A DNA stretch of 64,000 nucleotides from JBCCIM01 sp965263205 (GCA_965263205.1 CBDHHF010000034.1:124001-188000); one strand, 5' to 3'; shown: positions 17,342-25,478, counted from the first letter of the stretch. The notes: generated by a model from the letters alone, not told the origin. Made by a program: numbers and translations.

Positions 17342-17490
17342 CGGCCTTTTTGGTCCTTTTTGGCCGCGCAAAAAGGACGAACACAACGGTTCTTCAAGGG
17401 CTGATTCATCTATTAAATGCCGCGTACGTTCATTTTTTTTATTAAAAAACAAAACAGGGCCCCAAATAAAACGAACCAAAAAAAAGGGCA

Positions 17491-17597
17491 CCACCAAATA
17501 AAAGCGCCCTTTTATCTCCAATCGCGATCCCATCCTGACCTTCGATCAGGAAAACGCTTCGATAAAAGTCCTCCGCACATCGCCGCGCATTTGGTGG
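17491..17597 (-). repeat. Palindromic arm 2, inverted relative to arm 1
   Basis: A 107-bp unit bounded by CCACCAAAT and ATTTGGTGG. Read on the minus strand it has the same plan as arm 1, including CTTTTATC with GATAAAAG and the hairpin CCTGATC, loop GAA, GGTCAGG (plus-strand 17534-17550). A 19-bp stretch TTTTATCGAAGCGTTTTCC is identical in both arms. Base changes in the central hairpin relative to arm 1 keep the pairing. Confidence 0.8.
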
Positions 17598-17816
17598 ACA
17601 TCCTTCGCACACGGCATATTGAAAAAACAGCACCTGAACCCAATAACGTCAGTGTCTTGTGTATTTCTTTCTTGACGCCCATAGGATACGGTCCGGCATG
17701 CCGTGGAGGAAAAAAACGGGTACGGTGTCCCTTTTAAACGAATGGTTTTAATTGTGATATAGAGACAGAACTCGATTGGGCATTCACCGGGAGGGTACTT
17801 CCATTAATTGTCGATT

Positions 17817-17854
17817 TTCGAATGCTGATTGATCGCATATCATCACCGTCACGC
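17817..17854 (+). repeat. Right 38-bp direct repeat
   Basis: Second copy of the direct repeat at 16917-16954, with two mismatches. It lies 47 bp beyond the right terminal inverted repeat. Confidence 0.85.
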
Positions 17855-17965
17855 CAACCTGATTGGGCATTCACTTTTTAGATGCCTTTTGCCATGCCTA
17901 TGGATCCCTCAGTCCAGCTGAGAGCTTGTCCTGAACTTGATTCAAGAATGACGGCTACAGTAACC

Positions 17966-18003
17966 AATCGAAAATCGGCATTCGAAAATCGACAATCGAA
18001 ATT
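17966..18003 (-). repeat. 14-bp-type repeats abutting a stop codon
   Basis: About two and a half units of the ATTCGAAAATCGRC type, ending 2 bp before the stop codon (TAA, complement of 18006-18008) of the minus-strand barrel gene. In the direction of that gene, the repeats start immediately after the stop. Confidence 0.85.
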
Positions 18004-18005
18004 CC

Positions 18006-19130
18006 TTACGGAATGGTAAACGACAGGCCGCCGCCAATTTCTACACCGGGGAAACTGCCAAATGTATAGACAAACCGCATGCCGCCGCTTACAATTTCAG
18101 AAAAAGCAATTTGCGGCGAGGCGCCTACATCAAACAAGGTTTTGTCGCCGAAGAAGTCCGTTCCGTTGTACCGACGCGCCCGGGCAATCACAGTTGCGCT
18201 CAGGTTTTCCTGGATATTGATTCTGTAGGTCCCGATAAGTTGAAACTGCTCGGGAACAGTACGTGGCGCTGTTACGATTTGATCGCCGGCCGGCAATGTG
18301 CTTTTAGCTTTTGTCCGATACCGCGCAATAAATCGCGCCTGGTTATTTTCAGTATTACCCAACACTTGCAATATGACAATGGTCTGGTCGCCAGAATCAA
18401 ACACAGCTGTTGTGCCCAATTCATCGGTGTCATACAGCACGTAGGACACATTGGTAGACAGCGCCCACTGATCAGCCAATTTAAAATCGAACCCGCCCGT
18501 AATCATCATTTCATTCCCGGGTTTAAAATCGTCCAGCATGTTTTCAACGGGCTTGAAACTGCCTTTGAGCTGATACGAAAAACCGAGCCCCCCCACCATG
18601 CTCTCACCAAATGGAAAAGCAATGGTGATGCCGGGAGAAATATTGAGCCCCTGCCCAAGGACGGGCACATAAAAGCCATAGAAGTCCTGGCTTACGAGCG
18701 TGGTTGTATTAAATTCAGCTTCAGTCAATTCACGCTTCCCACTCGGTACATTCGTACCCACGCTGACAACCATACTTCCATCACCAAGCGCTTGATGATA
18801 ACTGAGCGCTACCTGAGCGTCGCTCAACCCTTGTAGCGAGGTGACATCTTCTCCGCTCACAAGGGCTGGATTTGTATAAAGTGAAAAAGCCAATCCGCGC
18901 GTGAGTGGGATAAAGGCAGAAACAGGAAACGTGACTTGCGATAGCCGGCGGTCCTGGTCTGCATACTGCTGAAACACAGCACCCGTTTGGATACGAATCG
19001 GCTGCTGTTCACTCCCCATGTACATGTTGGGCGCCTGCGCCGTAGCCGAAGGCACAGCCCAAAAGACCAGCAATACTAGAGACACAAACAATCGCATAAA
19101 AACAGCGGCGGGTTTTATTCGGATTTGCAT
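18006..19130 (-). CDS. Outer-membrane beta-barrel protein
   Basis: About 374 residues if started at the ATG at 19130 (another ATG at 19097 is equally possible). A signal peptide ends at SATAQA. The rest is alternating beta-strand sequence (GLAFSLYTNPALVSG, VALSYHQALGDGSMVVSVGTNVP, ISPGITIAFPFGESMVGG, MRFVYTFGSF) and it ends in a barrel-like hydrophobic C-terminus. It follows the TPR/CsgG-like lipoprotein gene on the same strand with a short gap, and the two probably act together at the outer membrane. I do not recognise a specific family. Tandem repeats begin 2 bp past its stop codon. Confidence 0.75.
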   Translation of the reverse strand: MQIRIKPAAVFMRLFVSLVLLVFWAVPSATAQAPNMYMGSEQQPIRIQTGAVFQQYADQDRRLSQVTFPVSAFIPLTRGLAFSLYTNPALVSGEDVTSLQGLSDAQVALSYHQALGDGSMVVSVGTNVPSGKRELTEAEFNTTTLVSQDFYGFYVPVLGQGLNISPGITIAFPFGESMVGGLGFSYQLKGSFKPVENMLDDFKPGNEMMITGGFDFKLADQWALSTNVSYVLYDTDELGTTAVFDSGDQTIVILQVLGNTENNQARFIARYRTKAKSTLPAGDQIVTAPRTVPEQFQLIGTYRINIQENLSATVIARARRYNGTDFFGDKTLFDVGASPQIAFSEIVSGGMRFVYTFGSFPGVEIGGGLSFTIP

Positions 19131-19181
19131 GGGAGCTATAATGGCCAATAATGGAAAAGGTCGGGGCACTGAAGCCATCAA

Positions 19182-20474
19182 TTAGTTGTTGGGATTTGGC
19201 GGGTTTGGCGGGTCGCGCAACAAGACGGCGCCCCCTCCGGATTCTGATGCCGGCTCACGCGCTTCCTCCCCGGGAATAAATCCGGAGCCAATTGCATTAT
19301 TTAGCAAGCCAATCCGGATCCCCATCAAGTCAATCCCTGTTGCGCGGGGTGAGTCGGCATCGGACGCTTCTGCGATTAATTCTTCCAGGCTTTTGTCAGC
19401 TTCCGCCATCGCTTCGTTTACTTCTGCGCGCGTAATGGCTTCAGAAAAGGCCGGATCAAGTTGGCTGGCACGGCGGAAAAAGCCTGCTGCCAAGCCGTAC
19501 GCACCCGCGTCTTCTTCACGCAGTCCGCGGCTGTAAGCGATAAATGCCTGCAGATTTTGGGTCGGTACGTATTCAATTTTATTGCGCTCCTCTGGTGTCA
19601 GCTCAACCCCTAATTCGTTGATCAGGTTGAAGACAAATGCTTTTTGCATCACAAACAGATTGCGCAACGCATCGCTCTGCTCGTTGAGCGGGAAGTAGGC
19701 TGCGTTCTCGAGGGCTGCGTATGCGCCATCAATTCTAAGGTTTTCACTGCCCACAACGTTGTACCCCCCACTCACCAGTCGGCCGGCACCAAGTAATTTG
19801 CCAATGCGCGGTGCAGTTGTCTGATCCATGAACTGCGATTCCGCCAGCGCAAGTTCGTCGAGTAATGCCTGTAAACGTACTCGCTCGACAACACGTATGG
19901 CGGCGACGTTTGCCAGATCCACCGTCACCAATTCAGCCAATCCACGCGAAAGCGGCTCGAAGCGGTCATCTGCACCGTGGTAGATAAACGGAAACACCGC
20001 AACAATACGGGGCGATGTATTCGCTACATCAGAAGGCTCCTGCGCAGCAATGTCCTCCATTTGGTCTCGCAAAATGCGCTTGCTCAACCAGGCATACCGC
20101 CCTTCCATGAGCCGGCGGTACGGCGAAGTGCGCGATACCGAAACATACTTTTCATACAGACGCAGTGCCGTCTCGCGTTTGGCTACAGTTTCGTTAGCCA
20201 GCCCCAGATTGAAAAGCGTTTTGGGATCGTCTGGCATAATTGCGAACGCCCGTTCAAGGTATGTGTTAGCCTCAGCGAACTGGCGTGCCTTCAAGTAGAT
20301 CGCACCCAGATCGCGCAACGCTGCTGCATCAGACGGATTTTCGACGAGCCGGGCCTGCAATGTCTGGATATCTTCCTCATAATCAGATAGTTCGCCAACA
20401 AACAGCGCACGCGAACAGGAAGAAAGGAAAAGCGAAAACAGGAGTACCACCAAAAGTGGTGCGATATTCTTCAT
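19182..20474 (-). CDS. TPR lipoprotein with CsgG/FlgO-like domain
   Basis: The 430-residue protein begins with a lipoprotein signal (lipobox LSSC near residue 20). TPR repeats cover about 35-130 (AALRDLGAIYLKARQFAEANTYLERAF, PKTLFNLGLANETVAKRETALRLYEKYV). The middle (about 155-285) has the CsgG-like pattern: RIVAVFPFIYHG, LSRGLAELVTVDLANV, RVVERVRLQALLDELALA, GRLVSGGYNV, which in other bacteria forms a periplasmic or outer-membrane oligomer. A further TPR-like part follows (LGLAAGFFRRASQLDPAF), and the tail is proline and asparagine rich. It is first in a two-gene unit with the barrel protein and may build a surface export or assembly complex. Confidence 0.82.
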   Translation of the reverse strand: MKNIAPLLVVLLFSLFLSSCSRALFVGELSDYEEDIQTLQARLVENPSDAAALRDLGAIYLKARQFAEANTYLERAFAIMPDDPKTLFNLGLANETVAKRETALRLYEKYVSVSRTSPYRRLMEGRYAWLSKRILRDQMEDIAAQEPSDVANTSPRIVAVFPFIYHGADDRFEPLSRGLAELVTVDLANVAAIRVVERVRLQALLDELALAESQFMDQTTAPRIGKLLGAGRLVSGGYNVVGSENLRIDGAYAALENAAYFPLNEQSDALRNLFVMQKAFVFNLINELGVELTPEERNKIEYVPTQNLQAFIAYSRGLREEDAGAYGLAAGFFRRASQLDPAFSEAITRAEVNEAMAEADKSLEELIAEASDADSPRATGIDLMGIRIGLLNNAIGSGFIPGEEAREPASESGGGAVLLRDPPNPPNPNN

Positions 20475-20685
20475 CAGTGCTAGACTATAGGTGATGGAAT
20501 CTGCTGATTTGCCGTGAAAGAGCTGCTCCAGGCAATAGAATTGTGGGCAAAATGAAAGAATATTCCCTTAATCATTTTCAGGGTGTATGTTCCTGTAAAG
20601 AATCGTTCCATGGCAACCAGATTCCATAATTTGAATTACGAAAATGTTTAGATTTAGATGATTCAAGGCTGAAATAAAAAAATTA

Positions 20686-20700
20686 TTGACCGATCGGTAA
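20686..20700. promoter_or_regulatory. TetR operator-like palindrome, site 1
   Basis: TTGACCGATCGGTAA, centred on the palindrome ACCGATCGGT, 41 bp upstream of the TetR-family start. The same motif recurs twice upstream of the dehydrogenase gene, which suggests self-repression plus control of the target. Confidence 0.7.
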
Positions 20701-20740
20701 CAAATCACCAACTCAAGTGTACATAGGAAAAAGCGGTACA

Positions 20741-21322
20741 ATGGCTCGACCAAGAGAATTTGATATCGATGATGCGCTTGAAGCGGCAATGGAGACTTTC
20801 TGGTTGAAAGGCTACACGGCTACTTCTATGGCTGATTTGATGGACGCCATGGGGCTGCAGAAAGGTAGTATCTATAAAGCCTTTGGCAGCAAACACGCGC
20901 TTTTTCTGGCGGCTTTGCGTAGCTACATGCGAAGCGCCTTGTCTTCTTTGAAAACACGGATGGACCAGGCCGGCAATCCGCTTGAGGCAATCGAGTTTTT
21001 TCTGCATAGTGCTGTACGCACGTGTGCATTAAACCCTGAAAAAGGTTGTTTTGCCCTCAATTCGGTTATTGAACTGATGCCTAACGATGACGAATCGCGA
21101 CGCTGCCTCGATGATCATTTTTCCAATGTGAAGCAGTTGGTTACAGAAACCGTCAGAGCCGGGCAAACGCAACAGTTGCTGCGGGCCGATACGCCGGCAG
21201 AAGAACTCGCTGAGTACCTGGTCACCGTACAGTTGGGCATTGTCTCAAGTGCAAAGCATCAGCACGCTATCGAAGCTAAAAACAAGGTAGCTCGTTTTGC
21301 CCTCGCACAGGTGACAGCCTGA
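20741..21322 (+). CDS. TetR/AcrR-family repressor
   Basis: The 193-residue protein begins MARPREFDIDDALEAAMETF; helix-turn-helix residues follow (GYTATSMADLMDAMGLQKGSIYKAFGSK, about 28-55). The C-terminal ligand domain has the TetR_C pattern of the group that regulates oxidoreductases (CALNPEKGCFALNSVIEL). AGGAAAAAG lies upstream of the ATG at 20741. Operator-like palindromes TTGACCRATCGGT stand before this gene and the next, and the neighbouring SDR is the probable target. The effector is unknown; two cysteines in the ligand domain could matter. Confidence 0.92.
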   Translation: MARPREFDIDDALEAAMETFWLKGYTATSMADLMDAMGLQKGSIYKAFGSKHALFLAALRSYMRSALSSLKTRMDQAGNPLEAIEFFLHSAVRTCALNPEKGCFALNSVIELMPNDDESRRCLDDHFSNVKQLVTETVRAGQTQQLLRADTPAEELAEYLVTVQLGIVSSAKHQHAIEAKNKVARFALAQVTA

Positions 21323-21346
21323 GTATTCACTTTTTTTGGACTATTA

Positions 21347-21361
21347 TTGACCAATCGGTTC
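21347..21361. promoter_or_regulatory. TetR operator-like site 2
   Basis: TTGACCAATCGGTTC in the 99-bp gap between the repressor and the dehydrogenase genes; 12 of 15 bases match site 1. Confidence 0.65.
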
Positions 21362-21388
21362 CTAAGCCAGGAGCCACACACCCAATAA

Positions 21389-21404
21389 TTGACCAATCGG
21401 TCAA
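21389..21404. promoter_or_regulatory. TetR operator-like site 3
   Basis: TTGACCAATCGGTCAA, the most symmetrical copy (TTGACC with GGTCAA), centred about 25 bp upstream of the dehydrogenase ATG, where a bound repressor would block transcription. Confidence 0.7.
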
Positions 21405-21421
21405 AAACATACATACACACC

Positions 21422-22171
21422 ATGAACAGACTTGAAGGAAAAACAGCCCTTATTACAGGAGGCAACAGTGGCATCGGTCGCGCTATTGCGCAGGAATTCG
21501 CTAACCAGGGGGCACACATTGCCATCTTTGGCAGAAACCAGACAACACTTGATGAGACAAAAGCGTTGATTGGTAATGGCACCCTTGCTGTACAGGGGGA
21601 TGTAACCAGGCTTGATGATCTCGATGCCCTTTATCAGGCAACGAGCGAGAAGCTGGGTAAAATTGATGTATTGGTTGTCAATGCCGGCATTGCCAAAGTG
21701 AGCCCACTTGAACAAACCACTGAGTCATTTTTCGATCAAACAAATGACATCAACTTCAAAGGGGCTTTCTTTACCGTACAGAAAGCACTGCCTTATCTGA
21801 ATGATGGCGCCTCGATCATCCTCGTTTCATCCATCGTAAACATCAAAGGCTTCCCGGGCTTCTCTGTCTACTCAGCTACCAAAGCAGCCGTGCGCTCGCT
21901 TGCACGTAGCTGGGCAACCGAGCTGTCGCCACGCAACATCCGCGTGAACACGTTGAGTCCAGGCCCAATTGAGACGCCTATTTTCGACAAAATGGGACTG
22001 CCTCAAGAAACGCTGGATGAGTTCGCTGCCGGCATGATCCAGCAGGTACCACTTGGACGTTTTGGCAAACCAGAAGAGATGGCCAAAGCTGCGCTCTTCC
22101 TCGCCTCAGATGACTCCTCGTACATCCAGGGTGCCGAATTGTCAGCAGATGGTGGTGTTGCCCAGGTCTAA
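21422..22171 (+). CDS. Short-chain dehydrogenase/reductase (SDR)
   Basis: The 249-residue enzyme starts MNRLEGKTALITGGNSGIGR, giving the TGxxxGIG cofactor motif. NAGIA (about 86), VSSIVNIKG (catalytic Ser) and YSATKAA (catalytic Tyr and Lys) follow in the standard classical-SDR order, and the C-terminus has the PGPIET and QGAELSADGG signatures. The ATG at 21422 is preferred over an in-frame start at 21389, which lies inside an operator-like site. It is likely an NAD(P)H-dependent oxidoreductase induced when the neighbouring TetR repressor is released. A terminator-like hairpin follows at about 22203. Confidence 0.93.
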   Translation: MNRLEGKTALITGGNSGIGRAIAQEFANQGAHIAIFGRNQTTLDETKALIGNGTLAVQGDVTRLDDLDALYQATSEKLGKIDVLVVNAGIAKVSPLEQTTESFFDQTNDINFKGAFFTVQKALPYLNDGASIILVSSIVNIKGFPGFSVYSATKAAVRSLARSWATELSPRNIRVNTLSPGPIETPIFDKMGLPQETLDEFAAGMIQQVPLGRFGKPEEMAKAALFLASDDSSYIQGAELSADGGVAQV

Positions 22172-22202
22172 CCCGAAAGCAATCCCGCTTATTTACAGCT
22201 CG

Positions 22203-22240
22203 GTGCAGGCAGCCTATGCCCGCACTGGGCTTTTGTGTTT
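22203..22240 (+). terminator. Terminator candidate after the SDR gene
   Basis: GTGCAGGC (22203-22210) pairs with GCCCGCAC (22218-22225) with one mismatch, and the flanking bases extend the stem; a T-rich run TTTTGTGTTT follows at 22231-22240. Confidence 0.55.
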
Positions 22241-22370
22241 AGAGGGTGGCAGAATCGCTCGGAGTACAGTACATTGGCAGCACAAGCAGTAATGCATCCG
22301 CACAATGCGTTACATACCTTTTGATCAGTTGTCCCTCCCTTCTTGTCACACCCTATTTCTTCTTTGATCT

Positions 22371-24008
22371 ATGTCTGAAACTTTACCGGCCAACAAAACC
22401 AAAGTAGCTACCTGGAGCCAGTTGGCTGACCGCACACCAACCTATGGCCTCGTTGCCAATGTCGACCTGGTTATTGTGCGTTATGATGATAACGTTTCCG
22501 TACTCTACGGACGTTGCCTGCACCGTGGCGCGCTTATGGCAGATGCCACAATTATTGGTGATGATATTGTTTGTGGTGTACACAACTGGGATTACCGATA
22601 CGATACAGGCGTGAGTTCGTACAACAACAGCGAGGTGCTGCACAAATTTGGCGCGTGGATAGACAAGGAAGCCGACGCCGTATGGGTAGATGAAGATGAA
22701 ATTGCCGCATGGGAAGTTGCCAATCCACAGGCATATAGCAGAGATGCCTACCTGGGATTGTACGCTGATTTACACGGCGGCCCGGAAGAGCCGTACAACA
22801 AACACATCCAGCATCTGGCCCAACATGGACTAAAAAAGGTGGGCCACCATGGCCCAGTGTCTTCCATGGGTGTGCCACTCACTGATTTGCCCCGCTGGCA
22901 GGATATACAGGTTATCACGGGTCAAATGGCGCGCCGGCCACTTATTGATGATGCCCCTGTTGCAACGGATCTTGTGATTGGACCCAACGCAAAAAAACCA
23001 CTACATCTTGAAATCCCCATTTTTGTCAGCGACATGAGCTTTGGTGCACTGAGTGAAGAAGCCAAAGTAGCCCTTGCTAAAGGCGCAGAGATGGCCGGCA
23101 CGGGTATCTGTTCGGGAGAAGGCGGTATGCTTCCCGAAGAACAGGCCAGCAACAGCCGCTACTTTTACGAACTGGCCTCGGCTAAATTCGGATGGCGTAT
23201 CGATAAAGTGACTAACGTACAGGCTTTCCACTTCAAAGGCGGTCAGGGGGCCAAAACAGGGACGGGTGGGCACCTGCCGGGCAACAAAGTAGTAGGCAAA
23301 ATTGCGGACGTACGCGAACTAACACCAGGCACCTCTGCCATTAGCCCGTCGCGATTCTCCGACCTCGTCACAACGGCCGACTTCAAAAAACTGGCTGATG
23401 AAGTAAGAGAAGCTTCTGGCGGCATTCCTATTGGCTTCAAGCTATCCGCCCAACACATCGAAGCGGATATTGACTTTGCACTAGAAGCCTCAGCCGATTA
23501 CATCATCCTCGATGGGCGCGGTGGCGGTACCGGTGCGGCACCGGATATCTTCAAAAACAATATTTCGGTGCCGACGATGGCAGCGCTGGCGCGCGCACGC
23601 CGGCACCTGGATGGTCGCAACCGAAACGACGTTACCCTCATCGTCACTGGTGGACTGCGCACCGAATCTGACTTTGTGAAAGCCCTGGCGCTTGGCGCAG
23701 ATGGTATCGCTGTATCAAACGCGGCCATGCAGGCCATTGGATGTTTAGGCATGCGTGCCTGTCACACCAACAACTGTCCGGTGGGCATCGCCACACAAAA
23801 GAAAAACCTTCGTGCACGTTTACTGGTTGAGAAGTCGGCGCAGCAGCTCAAGAATTACTTCGAAGCCACGGTCGAACTCATGCAGGTACTGGCGAGGGCA
23901 TGTGGCCACGATCACCTGAATAAGTTTAACAAGGACGACCTCTCCACCTGGAACAGGGACATTGCGTACCTGACGGGTATCCCGTATGCCGGCGTCGTGC
24001 CGTTATAG
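22371..24008 (+). CDS. Rieske ferredoxin domain fused to FMN-dependent glutamate synthase-like domain
   Basis: The 545-residue protein joins two redox modules. Residues about 12-105 form a Rieske 2Fe-2S domain with C49-x-H51 (CLH) and C68-x2-H71 (CGVH). From about 170 on is a glutamate synthase-type FMN TIM barrel: DMSFGALSEEAKVAL, SGEGGMLPEEQ, KGGQGAKTGTGGHLPG, ILDGRGGGTGAAP and TGGLRTESDFVKALALGAD. A cysteine cluster C458-x5-C464-x4-C469 matches the 3Fe-4S ligands of GltB. The glutaminase domain and the NAD(P)H subunit are absent, so it cannot be a normal glutamate synthase; the Rieske domain probably feeds electrons to FMN. Cytoplasmic. Confidence 0.9.
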   Translation: MSETLPANKTKVATWSQLADRTPTYGLVANVDLVIVRYDDNVSVLYGRCLHRGALMADATIIGDDIVCGVHNWDYRYDTGVSSYNNSEVLHKFGAWIDKEADAVWVDEDEIAAWEVANPQAYSRDAYLGLYADLHGGPEEPYNKHIQHLAQHGLKKVGHHGPVSSMGVPLTDLPRWQDIQVITGQMARRPLIDDAPVATDLVIGPNAKKPLHLEIPIFVSDMSFGALSEEAKVALAKGAEMAGTGICSGEGGMLPEEQASNSRYFYELASAKFGWRIDKVTNVQAFHFKGGQGAKTGTGGHLPGNKVVGKIADVRELTPGTSAISPSRFSDLVTTADFKKLADEVREASGGIPIGFKLSAQHIEADIDFALEASADYIILDGRGGGTGAAPDIFKNNISVPTMAALARARRHLDGRNRNDVTLIVTGGLRTESDFVKALALGADGIAVSNAAMQAIGCLGMRACHTNNCPVGIATQKKNLRARLLVEKSAQQLKNYFEATVELMQVLARACGHDHLNKFNKDDLSTWNRDIAYLTGIPYAGVVPL

Positions 24009-24010
24009 TG

Positions 24011-24073
24011 GATTTCGGTTGCCGTGATTTCGGATTCTGGTGCTTTCGGGTCTTTGTGATTTCGGGTTCTCGT
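24011..24073 (+). repeat. 15-16-bp tandem repeats directly after a stop codon
   Basis: Four degenerate units (GATTTCGGTTGCCGT, GATTTCGGATTCTGGT, GCTTTCGGGTCTTTGT, GATTTCGGGTTCTCGT) begin 2 bp after the TAG of the Rieske fusion gene. Similar units occur at 59306-59364 and, inverted, at 52337-52390. Confidence 0.8.
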
Positions 24074-24143
24074 TTCTGTTAGATCGAGATGGCGATGTAG
24101 GCCTAACCATCGAAAACACGGAATCCCGAAAATACGGAAGTAC

Positions 24144-24183
24144 AAAAAACGCCCGCACGGTCCAACCGTGCAGGCGTTTTGTA
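24144..24183. terminator. Bidirectional terminator between convergent genes
   Basis: AACGCC-C-GCACGG (24148-24160) pairs with CCGTGC-A-GGCGTT (24166-24178), with A and T tracts on both sides, between the plus-strand Rieske fusion gene and the minus-strand T9SS gene. Confidence 0.85.
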
Positions 24184-24197
24184 AATGCACAAAGCTG

Positions 24198-25478
24198 CTA
24201 TTTCAGAAGCATCACCGTCCCGCTCAGGGTTTGTGTGGGCGTCACAAGACGATAGAGGTACATGCCACTCGCCATGTCGCTCGCCGGCTGAAAAACTTCG
24301 CTATGGAAACCTGCTTCCCGTACACCATTCACCAGCTCTTCCACCAAACGCCCCGTCGTGTCGTAAACGGATAATTGCACGTCTGATGCAGTGGCCAATG
24401 TAAAGGAGATGGTTGCCTCTGGATTAAAAGGATTTGGGTATGCAGGATGAAGCACCGTAGCAGCGGCTGCAGGCATGGCAATGGCTACAACATCCGAATA
24501 CGCAAACGCACCGTCAAAATCGAGTTGCTTGAGACGGTAATACACCGTTTGGCCGGCAAATGCTGCTGCATCGTGTGAGAAGCTGTAACGCTGGGTGTCA
24601 TCGGCGGTACCTGCGCCAGCGACAAACCCTACTTTGTTAAAGTCACCATCAGCTGCCAGGCTGAATTCTACATCAAAGCCGGCGTTGTTCAGTTCACTCG
24701 CCGTCTCCCAGTTCAGCACAACTGACTGCCCATCTACAAGACCATCAAACGACGTGAGTTCTACCGGCAGCGACGAACATCCTGATTCGGGATTGCCCAA
24801 ATCTGTAGCTGTGGCCTCGCTTACGGTGTCATTAAACAGCACGAAGCGATCCACTTTGAAGAGTGTTGAACGACCCGACATTTCGAGACGATAAACACCC
24901 GGTGTATCAATCAATGCAAAAATCTGATGCGCGTTGTTGTCGACCGTGTGCGCAACAAAATTCCAGGTATCGCTGCCTTTGTTCTGATAGACCTTGAACC
25001 AGGAATTCTGCCCCAGGTTGGTCACACTGCCTCCATTGGCTTTCCGACCTTCTGCGTTATTATCGGGAAAGCGAATCCAGGCATCGTTGTGCTCTGTTTT
25101 GTCTGGCGCCGCGGTCCGAAAGAGAAAGCGGTAGGTGCCGGCTTGTGGGAATTCGATCGCATAACTCAAAATCCCCTGGCCAGATCCATCGATTCCCATG
25201 GAGTTGTTTCCATGTTTCCACTCGTAATAGCCTGTACCCGTTGCGCCGGCAATGTCGTTTTGGAGCGTCCACTCCCCCGCTGGGTCGTCAGACTCAGTTT
25301 CGATCACGACCATGCCGTTCGAAGCTTCATAAATATCGCAAGCGCGCTGCACAGTGGGGTTCGCATTGCGGGTCCAGTCTGAAGCAGATTGGGCCAAGAC
25401 CGATGATCCTGCAAATGGCAGCAATCCAGCCATTAACAGGGTAAATAGCGTAATTCTTCGTCCTGTATCTGTAAACAT
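24198..25478 (-). CDS. Secreted T9SS-sorted protein with carbohydrate-binding-like domain
   Basis: About 426 residues from the ATG at 25478. A signal peptide (MFTDTGRRITLFTLLMAGLL, cleavage near VLAQ) precedes a jelly-roll region of about 190 residues (MVVIETESDDPAGEWTLQND, FPQAGTYRFLFRTAAPDK, DTPGVYRLEMSGRSTLFKVDRFVLF) resembling carbohydrate-binding modules. A fibronectin-like region follows (LPVELTSFDGLVDGQSVVLNW) and then the Por sorting tail (PAYPNPFNPEATISFTL, YDTTGRLVEELV, ASGMYLYRL). It is expected to be exported by T9SS and anchored at the cell surface. No catalytic residues of a hydrolase were recognised. Its 5' side borders the repeats at 25790-26012. Confidence 0.82.
   Translation of the reverse strand: MFTDTGRRITLFTLLMAGLLPFAGSSVLAQSASDWTRNANPTVQRACDIYEASNGMVVIETESDDPAGEWTLQNDIAGATGTGYYEWKHGNNSMGIDGSGQGILSYAIEFPQAGTYRFLFRTAAPDKTEHNDAWIRFPDNNAEGRKANGGSVTNLGQNSWFKVYQNKGSDTWNFVAHTVDNNAHQIFALIDTPGVYRLEMSGRSTLFKVDRFVLFNDTVSEATATDLGNPESGCSSLPVELTSFDGLVDGQSVVLNWETASELNNAGFDVEFSLAADGDFNKVGFVAGAGTADDTQRYSFSHDAAAFAGQTVYYRLKQLDFDGAFAYSDVVAIAMPAAAATVLHPAYPNPFNPEATISFTLATASDVQLSVYDTTGRLVEELVNGVREAGFHSEVFQPASDMASGMYLYRLVTPTQTLSGTVMLLK

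Larger units (their letters stand above)
16964..17770. mobile_element. Non-autonomous element with 19-bp perfect terminal inverted repeats
   Basis: TTCTGTCTCTATATCACAA at 16964-16982 is matched exactly, inverted, by TTGTGATATAGAGACAGAA at 17752-17770. The outer parts (16964-17075 and 17691-17770) align with the uninterrupted 183-bp copy at 59447-59629. The middle (about 17076-17690, 615 bp) is absent there and appears to be an insertion, with the triplet GTC at both junctions and short inverted ends containing GGCGTCAA. The insertion carries two inverted palindromic arms and a hairpin at 17353-17378 (GTCCTTTTT pairing with AAAAAGGAC). No transposase is encoded. Confidence 0.7.
16773..18005. 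other. Repeat-rich non-coding stretch, about 1.2 kb
   Basis: Lies between the Crp/Fnr gene and the stop of the barrel gene at 18006. It holds, in order: seven 14-bp tandem repeats, a 38-bp direct repeat, an 807-bp inverted-repeat element with two internal palindromic arms, the second 38-bp direct repeat, a partial palindrome related to GGATCAAGTCCGG (about 17925-17952), and further 14-bp repeats against the stop codon. Frames here translate repeat DNA and are not genes. Confidence 0.8.

Noticed and set aside
17491..17597. Integron attC site
   Set aside because: Lacks the GTTRRRY core and an integrase; bounded instead by CCACCAAAT-type repeats.
17110..17737. Frames inside the 807-bp element on both strands
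   Set aside because: They cross the palindromic arms, are low-complexity (Lys/Pro/Phe-rich) and match nothing I know.
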